The position numbers and the translations under genes are program-made. 64,000 nucleotides of DNA from Betaproteobacteria bacterium (GTDB lineage Bacteria > Pseudomonadota > Gammaproteobacteria > Burkholderiales > Eutrophovitaceae), in the NCBI GenBank assembly GCA_020354125.1, contig CP070643.1:2898372-2962371 (forward strand), written 5' to 3'. Positions 36,736 through 44,588 of this stretch are shown here, in pieces (the stretch's first letter is position 1; the number at the start of each line of letters is the position of its first letter). The notes under the pieces are model-generated. The model was not told the DNA's origin. It ran no database searches and was given only the letters and a program-made list of their open reading frames with translations.

Positions 36736-37083
36736 ATGGAGTCAATTCTACAACTCTACGGTTTGGCGATGGTGGTGTTGCCCGTCTACGGATTTGTTTC
36801 GCTTCGCAACAAGATTCGCCATGACGGCATGGTAAAGAGTGCCGCACTGTTGCGTTATATGGGTGTTGTTGTTGCCCCGATCGCAGGATACGCATGCCTG
36901 TTCGGACTGGCGTTGGCCGTTGAAGCAGTAACATCGTTCGACCCGATTTCGGAGGAGGCTGCGCGAAGTTTCGTGCTGGCCATCGTTCTGGGGGTATTGG
37001 TGTGGCTACTTTCAACAGCGATATTCTCCCTAGGCCTATTGTTTGTACAAAGTCTCCGAAAACCGGATCTGCAGCGACATTGA
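36736..37083 (+). CDS. Small hypothetical membrane protein
   Basis: A 115-residue protein with four likely membrane segments (LYGLAMVVLPVYGFVSL, MGVVVAPIAGYACLFGLALAV, SFVLAIVLGVLVWLLS, and IFSLGLLFVQSL) and a basic tail. I do not recognise the family. A purine-rich stretch (GGAGAAGGGGGG) lies before the ATG. It ends four bases before the acetyltransferase gene, so the two are probably co-transcribed. Confidence 0.65.
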   Translation: MESILQLYGLAMVVLPVYGFVSLRNKIRHDGMVKSAALLRYMGVVVAPIAGYACLFGLALAVEAVTSFDPISEEAARSFVLAIVLGVLVWLLSTAIFSLGLLFVQSLRKPDLQRH

Positions 37084-37087
37084 ATTC

Positions 37088-37597
37088 ATGTTGAACAGCA
37101 AAGATCAGATGCAAAACGCGCTGGATGACTGCCTGCGCATTGTGGCATTTGAGCCTTCCCATGCCGAAGCGTTTCGCGATCTCAACCTGGACTGGATAGA
37201 GGAGTATTTCGTTGTAGAGGACTTGGATCGCACGCATCTTGACTTTCCTCAGGAGAGCTTCGTCGATACCGGCGGAGCAATCCTGATGGCCGAGCTGGGC
37301 GGGCGTGTGGTTGGCTGTTGTGCCTTGCTGAAGCACGGCGACAGTGTCTACGAGGTGTCGAAAATGGCAGTCATGCGCGAGTGCCAAGGGGTAGGGATCG
37401 GAAAGAGACTGCTCCACGCCGTAATCGAGCATGCGCGCTCTCTCGGTGCGCGGCGTCTGGACATCATTTCCAGCACGCGCCTGCCACCGGCAATTGAACT
37501 CTACAAGAAGGCCGGCTTTGTCGTAGTGCCGCTCGAGAGCGACGCGTACGCGCGGGGCAATATCGCTCTTGAATTGCGATTGCCCGATGCAGAATGA
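37088..37597 (+). CDS. GNAT family N-acetyltransferase
   Basis: A 169-residue GNAT-fold acetyltransferase. The acetyl-CoA-binding motif A is VSKMAVMRECQGVGIGKRLLHAVIEHA, here spanning about residues 95-121, with the Q/R-x-x-G-x-G pattern as QGVGIG. LYKKAGFVVVPLESDAYARGN at the C-terminus is also typical. The substrate is unknown. I start at the ATG 37088 just after the membrane protein; an upstream TTG at 37043 would overlap that gene. Confidence 0.88.
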   Translation: MLNSKDQMQNALDDCLRIVAFEPSHAEAFRDLNLDWIEEYFVVEDLDRTHLDFPQESFVDTGGAILMAELGGRVVGCCALLKHGDSVYEVSKMAVMRECQGVGIGKRLLHAVIEHARSLGARRLDIISSTRLPPAIELYKKAGFVVVPLESDAYARGNIALELRLPDAE

Positions 37598-37598
37598 C

Positions 37599-37656
37599 AT
37601 CGGGTCAAGTCGAATTCGGGTCAAGTCGAATTCGGGTCAAGTCGAAATCGGTTCAG
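37599..37656. repeat. Tandem array of a 16-bp unit
   Basis: Three full units, (A/T)TCGGGTCAAGTCGAA, lie at 37599, 37615 and 37631, and a fourth, partial and altered (ATCGGTTCAG), at 37647. The array begins two bases after the acetyltransferase stop. Units two and three are identical. Confidence 0.85.
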
Positions 37657-37708
37657 ACCGGTATAGTGCATACTTCTTACCGATTCTCTGGCTGGAGGTT
37701 GCACCCTA

Positions 37709-38143
37709 ATGGAACGCAGCGGCACTCGGCACCGGATCATTAAAAAGGCACAGTTCGCACGCTGGATGTTTATGATTGGTGCGGCCGCTGTCGCCTTCTT
37801 TTGGCTCTTGAGCTGGGTGGCTACGAAGTATCTGGATAAGCTCGAACAATTGTCGCAAACTGATGCGGCACTGGCAGCGCAACGCATTTCGTCCATGGTT
37901 CAAGCGGTCTTTGTTGCCTCTGTCGTGTTTGCATTGCTGGTCGGATCCTATCTGGCTTGGTACGGTTACCGGGCAGTGCGCAGCGAATGTTTCCCTCCCC
38001 CCGGCTCATGGGTCGTCGAAGGACGGCCTGTATACGAGGGCAGCAAAGCGCGACGGCGGGGTTGGGCGCAAATCATCCTCGGCATCTTCATGGCTGTGGT
38101 GGCTTGTGCAGTGGTCTATCGCAGCTGGTCGCTGTTGCCATGA
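37709..38143 (+). CDS. Small hypothetical membrane protein
   Basis: A 144-residue protein with three probable membrane segments (WMFMIGAAAVAFFWLLSWVA, MVQAVFVASVVFALLVGSYL and IILGIFMAVVACAVVYR). A soluble loop between the last two contains PPPGSWVVEGRPVYEGSKARRRGWAQ. I do not recognise a family. It may be co-expressed with the Ada-like gene 168 bases downstream, but no link is proven. Confidence 0.65.
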   Translation: MERSGTRHRIIKKAQFARWMFMIGAAAVAFFWLLSWVATKYLDKLEQLSQTDAALAAQRISSMVQAVFVASVVFALLVGSYLAWYGYRAVRSECFPPPGSWVVEGRPVYEGSKARRRGWAQIILGIFMAVVACAVVYRSWSLLP

Positions 38144-38310
38144 AGTTCGCTCGCCATTGGGCTTTGAAAGGCAAGGCCGGCAGGGACCTTTGAACTCGTA
38201 AGCTGCAAGAACCGGATAGTCCGCAGGCGCTGCCCTATGTAGATTGCGGGCCATCGATTGCGATCAAATGTCGCACGATCAAGTCACTTGCGATCGGAAG
38301 GAGGCCAGAG

Positions 38311-39192
38311 GTGAATGCAGCCACTAGCGAGCTAAATGCGACGAGCAGCGTCGAGGAACCGATCCTCCGCGCCTGCCGACTCATTGAGCAGTCTGACCCG
38401 TCGCCGTCGCTGGATGAACTGGCTGCCGCGGCAGGCATGAGCCGCTATCGCTTTTATCGAATGTTTATTCGGGCGCTGGGTGTGACTCCCAAGGCGTATT
38501 CGCTGGCTTTACGGCGTGAACGATTGCAGAAATCGCTGCAAAATGCGCCGGGCGTAGCCGAAGCGGTTTTCGACGCCGGTTTCGGTTCGGGTAGTCGAGT
38601 CTATGAGAAGCCGGAGGCTTTACTGGGGATGACGCCGGGCGCCTATCGCAAAGGCGCACCGGGCGTGCAGATTCGCTCTGCAATCGCTAACAGCGCGCTC
38701 GGATTATTGATGGTGGCGGCAAGCGGCAAGGGGGTATGCATGATCGAATTTGGTGAGACACGATCCGAGCTGCGCGCAAACTTGCGCCGACGATTTCCCG
38801 AAGCGGATCTGGAGCCAGGTGACGATAAGCTGGACCGTTGGCTGCAGCGCGTTATCGATTATCTGCGCATGCCGTCAGGGTCACTGGATTTGCCGCTCGA
38901 CATACAGGGGACGGCGTTTCAACAGCAGGTGTGGCAAGTTTTGCAGAGTGTGCCTGCTGGCGAGACGGTCACTTATGCACAGGTTGCGCAACAAGTAGGC
39001 AAGCCGACCGCGGTTCGTGCGGTTGCGCGCGCCATCGCGTCGAACCGCCTTGCCGTAGCCATTCCCTGCCACCGCGTAGTTGGCAGTGATGGCCAGCTGC
39101 GTGGCTACCGCTGGGGTCTGGAGCGCAAAAAGCAGCTTCTGGATCGCGAAAATCAGGCCAGCGCAAGACCTGACAAGCGCAAGGGGCGTTGA
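38311..39192 (+). CDS. Ada-like AraC-type regulator fused to O6-methylguanine-DNA methyltransferase
   Basis: A 293-residue fusion. An AraC-type helix-turn-helix lies near residues 30-120 (LDELAAAAGMSRYRFYRMFIRALGVTPKAYS). The C-terminal domain is an O6-alkylguanine-DNA alkyltransferase with acceptor Cys C253 in IPCHRVVGSDG. The N-terminal zinc domain of E. coli Ada, which repairs methylphosphotriesters and triggers activation, is missing. It thus repairs O6-methylguanine and may regulate genes, by an unknown switch. The GTG start has GGAAGGAGG upstream. Confidence 0.9.
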   Translation: MNAATSELNATSSVEEPILRACRLIEQSDPSPSLDELAAAAGMSRYRFYRMFIRALGVTPKAYSLALRRERLQKSLQNAPGVAEAVFDAGFGSGSRVYEKPEALLGMTPGAYRKGAPGVQIRSAIANSALGLLMVAASGKGVCMIEFGETRSELRANLRRRFPEADLEPGDDKLDRWLQRVIDYLRMPSGSLDLPLDIQGTAFQQQVWQVLQSVPAGETVTYAQVAQQVGKPTAVRAVARAIASNRLAVAIPCHRVVGSDGQLRGYRWGLERKKQLLDRENQASARPDKRKGR

Positions 39193-39227
39193 GGTTTGGC
39201 GTGTGCTGAACTGCGCCGGTACTGCAG

Positions 39228-39725
39228 TTATTCGCCGTCCGAGAGCAATGGATCGACGTGCTCCCGGAACCACGACGGCATCTTCGCACCGCGGGTTCTG
39301 GACCGCAGTATTCCTTGCCGGTCAATTACGAATGCCGTCGGGGTTGCGTAGATTTTCTGAAAGCCGCTCTGTTCGAGTTCGTCTGTCATCAAACCGTCGA
39401 GGTTGTAGATACCGAGCATACGCTCAACTCGCGCGCGGTCTTCAATGCGGTCTACTCCCACCATGATGACGGTGAAGCCTTTGTCGTGGTTGTTCTCAAG
39501 ATAGGTTTCGATATTGCCGATCTCATACGCACAGAACTTGCAGTAACTGGAATAGAAGTTGACCAGAACGACGGTCCCGCGCATCGCGGTCAGGTCGAAT
39601 GATTCACCAGAGAACAGCGTGCCTTTGAGGCGCGGCGCCGCTTCGCCGATTTGCGGCACCGCATGTGCGCTGGTGCCGCAAACAAACAACAGAATCAATG
39701 CGCATCTCGAAAGTACAGATAGCAT
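39228..39725 (-). CDS. TlpA-like thioredoxin-fold protein
   Basis: A 165-residue exported thioredoxin-fold protein with a signal peptide ending GTSAHA. The redox motif is CKFC (C62, C65) after VVLVNFYSSY. The fold continues with VIMVGVDRIEDRARVERML and the cis-Pro loop YATPTAFVIDRQGILRSR. It probably reduces or transfers thiols in the periplasm, like TlpA/ResA. It lies divergent from SoxY, and SoxYZ systems often use thioredoxin-like partners (SoxW), so a link is possible but not shown. Confidence 0.85.
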   Translation of the reverse strand: MLSVLSRCALILLFVCGTSAHAVPQIGEAAPRLKGTLFSGESFDLTAMRGTVVLVNFYSSYCKFCAYEIGNIETYLENNHDKGFTVIMVGVDRIEDRARVERMLGIYNLDGLMTDELEQSGFQKIYATPTAFVIDRQGILRSRTRGAKMPSWFREHVDPLLSDGE

Positions 39726-39925
39726 TATGTGGACTTTACGAAAGAATCAAACGGCGATGAGACCGTTCCGGTCTGGCTTCAAATATACTCTCCCGGGTTC
39801 GGTCAGGTGAGATGCAGCTGATACTTCTTCTCACCTTGCTACCGATGTTAACGCTTATCGAGATGTTGCAGGAGAGTCAAAACTTCAGCAATCCTCAGAC
39901 CTGTTCAAGTAAGTCAGGATAAGGC

Positions 39926-40405
39926 ATGGATCCAGGCAGACGAACATTCATTCGTGATGTTGGCAGCTCGAGCGTGATCGCACTGCTGGCGTCGTACGGT
40001 CTGTTGCCGGAGTCCGCGTACGCCGAACTATGGAACAAGGCGGCGTTTGAAGCGACTTCTCTCGAGGAAGCGCTTGTTAATGTGCTCGACGGAGCGCGGG
40101 TCGCTGATAATCGGGGCGACCGTAATGGCGTGGGGATCATCGCGCCCGAAATCGCAGAAAATGGTGCCATCGTGCCGGTTGGTGTGGTAGCCGCAGTGCC
40201 GGACATCGAGTCGATCGCCATCTTGTGCGAAGACAATCCGCAGCCGCTCGCGGCAATTTATGATATTCCTCCGGGGGGGCTGCCGGAAATAAGAACACGC
40301 GTGAAGATGGCAGCTTCGTCCAACGTCGTTGTCCTCGTCAAAGCGGCCGGTGTATTCCACATGGCGTCAAAGGCAATCAAGGTGACCCGCGGAGGGTGTG
40401 GCTGA
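39926..40405 (+). CDS. soxY: Sulfur-carrier protein SoxY
   Basis: A 159-residue SoxY. The N-terminus carries a Tat-type signal (PGRRTFIRDVGSSSVIALLAS, here about residues 3-23), as SoxY proteins do. The mature domain has LEEALVNVLDGARV and IPVGVVAAVPDIESIAILCEDNPQPL (read with IVPVG). The carrier Cys is C158 at the extreme C-terminus, which ends RGGCG. The canonical end is GGCGG, so one Gly is lost. SoxY holds sulfur intermediates of thiosulfate oxidation on this Cys. soxZ follows after 27 bases; soxAX, soxB and soxCD are not in the window. Confidence 0.9.
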   Translation: MDPGRRTFIRDVGSSSVIALLASYGLLPESAYAELWNKAAFEATSLEEALVNVLDGARVADNRGDRNGVGIIAPEIAENGAIVPVGVVAAVPDIESIAILCEDNPQPLAAIYDIPPGGLPEIRTRVKMAASSNVVVLVKAAGVFHMASKAIKVTRGGCG

Positions 40406-40432
40406 TTGGATCAATGCGCGAGATGACTGAGA

Positions 40433-40744
40433 ATGGCTAAGGGGATGAGAGTGCGCGCACGCAAGAAGGGCGACGCAACCGATGTCAGGGTGCTGATCCG
40501 GCACGACATGGAGACGGGCCGGCGCAAGAATGAAGACGGTGAAGTGGTCGCGGCGCACTACATTCAGAATGTGACCGTGCGGCACGGCGAGCGGGTCGTG
40601 TTGTTCGCGCAATGGGGACCCGCTGTGTCCAAGAACCCGTATTTTGTGTTCAAGTTTCGCGGCGGTGCGTCTGGCGATCGTGTCGCGGTCACCTGGGTGG
40701 ACAACAAAGGCCAATCGGGGACGGGCGACACTTTGATTACGTAG
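40433..40744 (+). CDS. soxZ: Sulfur-carrier partner SoxZ
   Basis: A 103-residue SoxZ. It starts MAKGMRVRARKKGDATDVRVLIRHDME (read over residues 1-27), then HYIQNVTVRHGERVVLF and NPYFVFKFRGGASGDRVAVTWVDNKG, all characteristic. It forms a heterodimer with SoxY and supports docking of Sox enzymes. Its place directly after soxY implies one operon. No terminator is evident before the convergent epimerase gene. Confidence 0.92.
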   Translation: MAKGMRVRARKKGDATDVRVLIRHDMETGRRKNEDGEVVAAHYIQNVTVRHGERVVLFAQWGPAVSKNPYFVFKFRGGASGDRVAVTWVDNKGQSGTGDTLIT

Positions 40745-40769
40745 CCACCGCCTCCGTTCCGGGAAGGCT

Positions 40770-41738
40770 CTAGTCTATCGACTCGGCGCTGATCAGGCCT
40801 TTGTCGAGTAACGAGCGGAATATGTTGTGCGTGTTCGAGATGCCTTCTTCCAGTGGCATCTGGCCGTAGTCGCCAAGAAATTCGCGCAACGGGTCATCCG
40901 ACAAGGCCATCGGAAACGGCAGCGCCGGTCCGCTGGCAGTGATGCTCGAACCCGGCGCGACTTTCTTTAAAACCTCAAGAGACTGTTCGACTGTCGAGGA
41001 GAAGCCATTAATGTCGAAAACGACGGCCTGGTCGCGCGGCTGCGAGACTGCCTTGATGAATGCGCTGGCGACCTCGCCGGCATGCAGCCACGACACGGCG
41101 CCGGTAAACGGAATGGTGTAGGGCTTCCCGGCCGCGGCGGCCAGGATAGCGACGGTCGTCTTGGAAGTCATTCCCTGGTCACGTCCGATTCCGTAAACGA
41201 CTCCGGGGCGCATTCCAACGCTGGGAACTCCCCAGTCCTGCAAATAGACTCGAGCCGTTTGTTCATTACAGAACTTGTAGGCTCCGTACAGTGTGGGCAG
41301 CGTTTTGGCATCGAAAACGCCGTGCGCGGCGATCGAACTGGCATAACTGAGGCGGGAGATCTTGTGCTTGCGGGCAGCTTCGAACACATTGACGGTACCC
41401 ACCACATTGACCTTGGCGCCGGCGATGGGATCCGCTTTGCAAAACGGAACTTGCAGAGCGGCCAGATGAATGATCGATGTCGCCTTGCTGACTTCCATCG
41501 CTTTCATCATGGTGTTTGGCTCAGAGATGTCTCCGACAAGCCATTTCACCAATCCAAGTTCAGACTCGGACATGAGCAATTTCGGACGCCGCGTGTCTTT
41601 TTGCACATCAAGCGCAAACACCGGCACCTCGGCATCGACCAGTAGTGAAAGCACCCAGCTGCCGATGCAACCACCGGCTCCAGTCAGTAGAACCGGTCCA
41701 TCGAAGTCTTCGGCGTTAACTTTGTATCTGTTGTGCAT
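40770..41738 (-). CDS. NAD-dependent epimerase/dehydratase family protein
   Basis: A 322-residue extended SDR. The dinucleotide motif is VLLTGAGGCIGSWVLSLL near residue 15, with Asp in ALDVQKD after strand 2. The active-site Tyr-x3-Lys is YGAYKFCNE. It resembles NAD-dependent sugar epimerases/dehydratases, but the rest (LHAGEVASAFIKAV, VFDINGFSSTVEQSLE) suggests a non-sugar or unusual substrate. Substrate unknown. It precedes the epimerase-rhodanese pair of minus-strand genes and may share a promoter with 41796-42668, 57 bases upstream. Confidence 0.85.
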   Translation of the reverse strand: MHNRYKVNAEDFDGPVLLTGAGGCIGSWVLSLLVDAEVPVFALDVQKDTRRPKLLMSESELGLVKWLVGDISEPNTMMKAMEVSKATSIIHLAALQVPFCKADPIAGAKVNVVGTVNVFEAARKHKISRLSYASSIAAHGVFDAKTLPTLYGAYKFCNEQTARVYLQDWGVPSVGMRPGVVYGIGRDQGMTSKTTVAILAAAAGKPYTIPFTGAVSWLHAGEVASAFIKAVSQPRDQAVVFDINGFSSTVEQSLEVLKKVAPGSSITASGPALPFPMALSDDPLREFLGDYGQMPLEEGISNTHNIFRSLLDKGLISAESID

Positions 41739-41795
41739 CGGTTGGTTGTTCCTGTCTTCTGAAATGATTGCTCTGCGCGGACATTGAATGCCGAA

Positions 41796-42668
41796 TCAGA
41801 TCTCCATTGGCAGTTCGGGGTCTGCGGCCCATTCGGTTAGCGACGCATCATATACCTTGACGTTGTTGTAGCCGAGCATCTCCAGAGCCAACGCGACACT
41901 AGTGGCCGCAATGCCGCCGCCGCAGTAAGTGATGACTTCTGGTTTGCGCATAGCATCCGCAAACATACTACGTAACTCGTCCTCACTTTTGAACGTGTTG
42001 TCGTCATTCACATGATGCAAGGCCGGGATGCTGACGCTGCCGGTGATATGTCCGCGGCGCCCGTAGTTCACGCCTCCGGTTCCGGCATGTTGTTCCGGTC
42101 GCAAGGCATTAATGGTACAGGTATCAGCGGATTTGATAGCCGCGAGCACATCGTCGCGCCTGGCGACCATTTCCAGGTTTGGTTCGCGGACCGAAAATCG
42201 GCCGGCTGCGTGTGCTTGCGCCGGTCCGGTCTCGATGGCCCGTCCCTCTGCTTGCCATTTCTGAAAACCACCGTCGAGAACGGCAGCTTGCTGGTGTCCG
42301 AACACCCGCAGCATCCACCACAGCCGCGTCGCCCACCAATGGTTCGTAGTGGAGTATGTGACTACGAAACTATCATCCGACACACCGTAACGCGACATTG
42401 CATCGGCGAACGTCTGTGCATCGGGCAGCATGAAATGCAGTTTTGGATCGGGCTTGGAGAGTTCGTGTTCGACGTCAACGAAGACAGCGTGCGGAATGTG
42501 CCCCTTTTCGAAATCCTCGCGCGCCGGGACAACGTCATATAGTGAGAAGTCCGGTTTTGGTGGCAGCAGAGTCGAGGGATCGAGAATCCGCACCTTGGGG
42601 TCATCGAGATGCGCCGACAGCCATTCGGTGCTGACCAGAAAGCGCGGATGGGTTTCAGTATTGTTCAT
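41796..42668 (-). CDS. Two-domain sulfurtransferase (rhodanese)
   Basis: A 290-residue protein with two rhodanese domains. The inactive N-terminal one includes VRILDPSTLLPP and GHIPHAVFVDVEHELS; the active C-terminal one has GRRGHITGSVSIPAL and the catalytic Cys C249 in VITYCGGGIAATSVALAL. The loop sequence CGGGIAA suggests a thiosulfate or 3-mercaptopyruvate sulfurtransferase. It transfers sulfane sulfur to a thiol or cyanide. It lies about 1 kb from SoxYZ, on the other strand. Confidence 0.9.
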   Translation of the reverse strand: MNNTETHPRFLVSTEWLSAHLDDPKVRILDPSTLLPPKPDFSLYDVVPAREDFEKGHIPHAVFVDVEHELSKPDPKLHFMLPDAQTFADAMSRYGVSDDSFVVTYSTTNHWWATRLWWMLRVFGHQQAAVLDGGFQKWQAEGRAIETGPAQAHAAGRFSVREPNLEMVARRDDVLAAIKSADTCTINALRPEQHAGTGGVNYGRRGHITGSVSIPALHHVNDDNTFKSEDELRSMFADAMRKPEVITYCGGGIAATSVALALEMLGYNNVKVYDASLTEWAADPELPMEI

Positions 42669-42708
42669 GACTATCTCTCAAAGTGAATGCGAAAAACCGG
42701 ATCGGACA

Positions 42709-43353
42709 TCAAAAGTGACCACGGATATTCACCAGCAAGAACTGGCCGCCGGCGTCAATTGCGCCCGCAATGTATGGTTCAAAATTCGCCTCGAGCTCGA
42801 GCCAGCGGTATTCCAGGCCGAGGCTGATTTTCCTGGAAACGTATACGTCAGCGCCGAACAGCAACTGATAGCCGAGTTCCCTCTCGGTTTCATCAACACC
42901 TCCGCCGCTTCCGTTGACACTCAGATTGACCAGGTAGTAGCCGACGCCGACGCCGCCATACAGGTCTAGTACGTTCAACGGCGCGATGAACTTGATGACC
43001 GCGCCCAGACCGCTGCTCTCGAGATCAGTGCCGGCATCCGCGCTGCTAAGAATGCCGGGCGATATGCTCGTCGGTGTCAGGAAGTCCTGGTTCCATCCGA
43101 GAAAGTCTGCCTCGAGTGCGACGTTTGACGACGCGCGGTAACCTGCGCTGAAAAAAAGCGCTCCGCCGGCATCCTGGCTACTCAGCTGCGAATTATCTTC
43201 TTCGGCATAAGCGCCGAAGCCGCCACCGATGTACCAGCTTCCGATACGGTCTTTGCCGGCAGAGGACTGCGCCAAGGCTGAAAAGGTAAGGGTGAGAGCG
43301 GCGATGACGAGCAGCGTGAGCGCTGCGTGCCGTATGCAGGACTTTATCGGCAA
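42709..43353 (-). CDS. Outer-membrane beta-barrel protein (OmpA-like/porin family)
   Basis: A 214-residue exported barrel if the TTG at 43353 is used; this gives a normal signal peptide (PIKSCIRHAALTLLVIAALTL then TFSALAQ, with cleavage near ALAQ). The frame is open to 43473 but those 40 residues would precede the signal. The mature part alternates as barrels do (SWYIGGGFGAYAEED, NVALEADFLGWNQ, LDLYGGVGVGYYLVNLSV) and ends in Phe (FLLVNIRGHF). Family and role beyond a small outer-membrane barrel are unknown. Confidence 0.72.
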   Translation of the reverse strand: MPIKSCIRHAALTLLVIAALTLTFSALAQSSAGKDRIGSWYIGGGFGAYAEEDNSQLSSQDAGGALFFSAGYRASSNVALEADFLGWNQDFLTPTSISPGILSSADAGTDLESSGLGAVIKFIAPLNVLDLYGGVGVGYYLVNLSVNGSGGGVDETERELGYQLLFGADVYVSRKISLGLEYRWLELEANFEPYIAGAIDAGGQFLLVNIRGHF

Positions 43354-43591
43354 AACCTCTGAGCCGGAGTCAAGAAAGATGTGTGCGTTTCGGACGATCA
43401 CGAAAACATTCTCCAGGGCGCGCAAGCCAGCGCGAATGTTTCTAAAGATGACGGCATTCAAAAAACACAGCAAAAACGGATACTTGGTAAAGGCATGCGC
43501 AGCGTTGCCGCGCCGACGCTAGCAAGGGGGTTCAAGCGACAGCGCGTATGCTGCATGATTAACCAACTTAGCAAGCAGCGGGACATGACCA

Positions 43592-44443
43592 ATGAGCAAT
43601 GATACCGCGTACCTTGACGCGCTCTATAACAACCGGGCCGCCGTTCCCGATTTTCAGGACTATTTCGATCGTTGGGCGAAGATATCGGAAGTAACCCGCC
43701 GTTCGATGAATGACCGGTGTGAGAAGGACGTCCCCTACGGCGACGACATCATGGAGACGATGGATGTGTTCTTGCCGAAAGGACAAAGCAAGGCGCTGCT
43801 GATGTTCGTGCATGGCGGTTACTGGCGCTCACTCGACAAGTCACAACATGGATTCGTGGCAGCGCCGTTTGTCGATGCGGGTGTCGCGGTCGCGGCGATC
43901 AACTATTCACTTTGTCCCGCAGTAGCGATGGAACACATTGTCAGGCAGATGATCGCGGCAAGCGTTTTTTTGTATCGCAACGCATCGGATTTTGGTATTC
44001 CGAGAAAACGAATGTTCGTCGCCGGCCACTCCGCCGGAGGCCACTTGGCGGCGATGGCGCTTGCCTGTTTGTGGCCACAGGCAGCACCAGGACTTCCGCG
44101 AAAATTATTCCAGGGAGCGCTGTCGATTAGCGGACTGTACGACTTGCGTGTGCTCACCTCGATACCGTCAATCAATGATGATCTGAGAATGACTCAGGAT
44201 TCAGCGAACAGGCTCAGCCCGGCATTAATGGACCCGCCAACAGATGCGCCGCTGTCTATCGCGGTGGGTGGACAGGAAATCGGCGGCTTCAAGGATCAAC
44301 ACAGAATCATTGCCCAGGCATGGCCCGCGAACATGGGAGCCGATGTGCCGTGCCCCGAGGATAACCATTTCAGTATTCTGGAAAAATTTGCCGACGGGCA
44401 AAGTGAGTTGTATTGCGCAACCATGCGCATGATGAGTTTATAA
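43592..44443 (+). CDS. Alpha/beta hydrolase, arylformamidase-like
   Basis: A 283-residue hydrolase. The oxyanion motif HGGYWRSLDKS and the nucleophile elbow AGHSAGGHLAAM, with a later SISGLYDLRVL, match the kynurenine formamidase/arylformamidase group. The likely catalytic His is near the end in EDNHFSILEKFAD. The true substrate is unknown; no other tryptophan-breakdown gene is nearby. Its last ten codons including the stop are the first unit of a four-copy tandem repeat. Confidence 0.85.
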   Translation: MSNDTAYLDALYNNRAAVPDFQDYFDRWAKISEVTRRSMNDRCEKDVPYGDDIMETMDVFLPKGQSKALLMFVHGGYWRSLDKSQHGFVAAPFVDAGVAVAAINYSLCPAVAMEHIVRQMIAASVFLYRNASDFGIPRKRMFVAGHSAGGHLAAMALACLWPQAAPGLPRKLFQGALSISGLYDLRVLTSIPSINDDLRMTQDSANRLSPALMDPPTDAPLSIAVGGQEIGGFKDQHRIIAQAWPANMGADVPCPEDNHFSILEKFADGQSELYCATMRMMSL

Positions 44444-44534
44444 GGCGCAACCATGCGCATGATGAATTTATAAGGCGCGGCTGCACGCATGATGGACCTA
44501 TGAGGCGCAACAATGCGCAAGATTGATTTGTAAG
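44415..44534 (+). repeat. Four tandem copies of a 30-bp unit made of the gene's own 3' end
   Basis: Units lie at 44415, 44445, 44475 and 44505, each exactly 30 bases (consensus GCGCAACCATGCGCATGATG, then ARTTTATAAG). Unit 1 is the end of the hydrolase gene, encoding ATMRMMSL and TAA. Because 30 is a multiple of three, later units keep the frame and each again ends in a stop (NL, DL and DL before TAA, TGA and TAA). They are untranslated copies; units 3 and 4 are more diverged. Confidence 0.9.
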
Positions 44535-44588
44535 GCAGCGTTGACTTGTTGCGCGCTTGCCCCAATTACTGGTTAAATAATCAGTACT

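Noticed and set aside
44415..44534. Possible CRISPR array
   Set aside because: The 30-bp units are directly adjacent with no spacers, and unit 1 is coding sequence; it is a tandem repeat.
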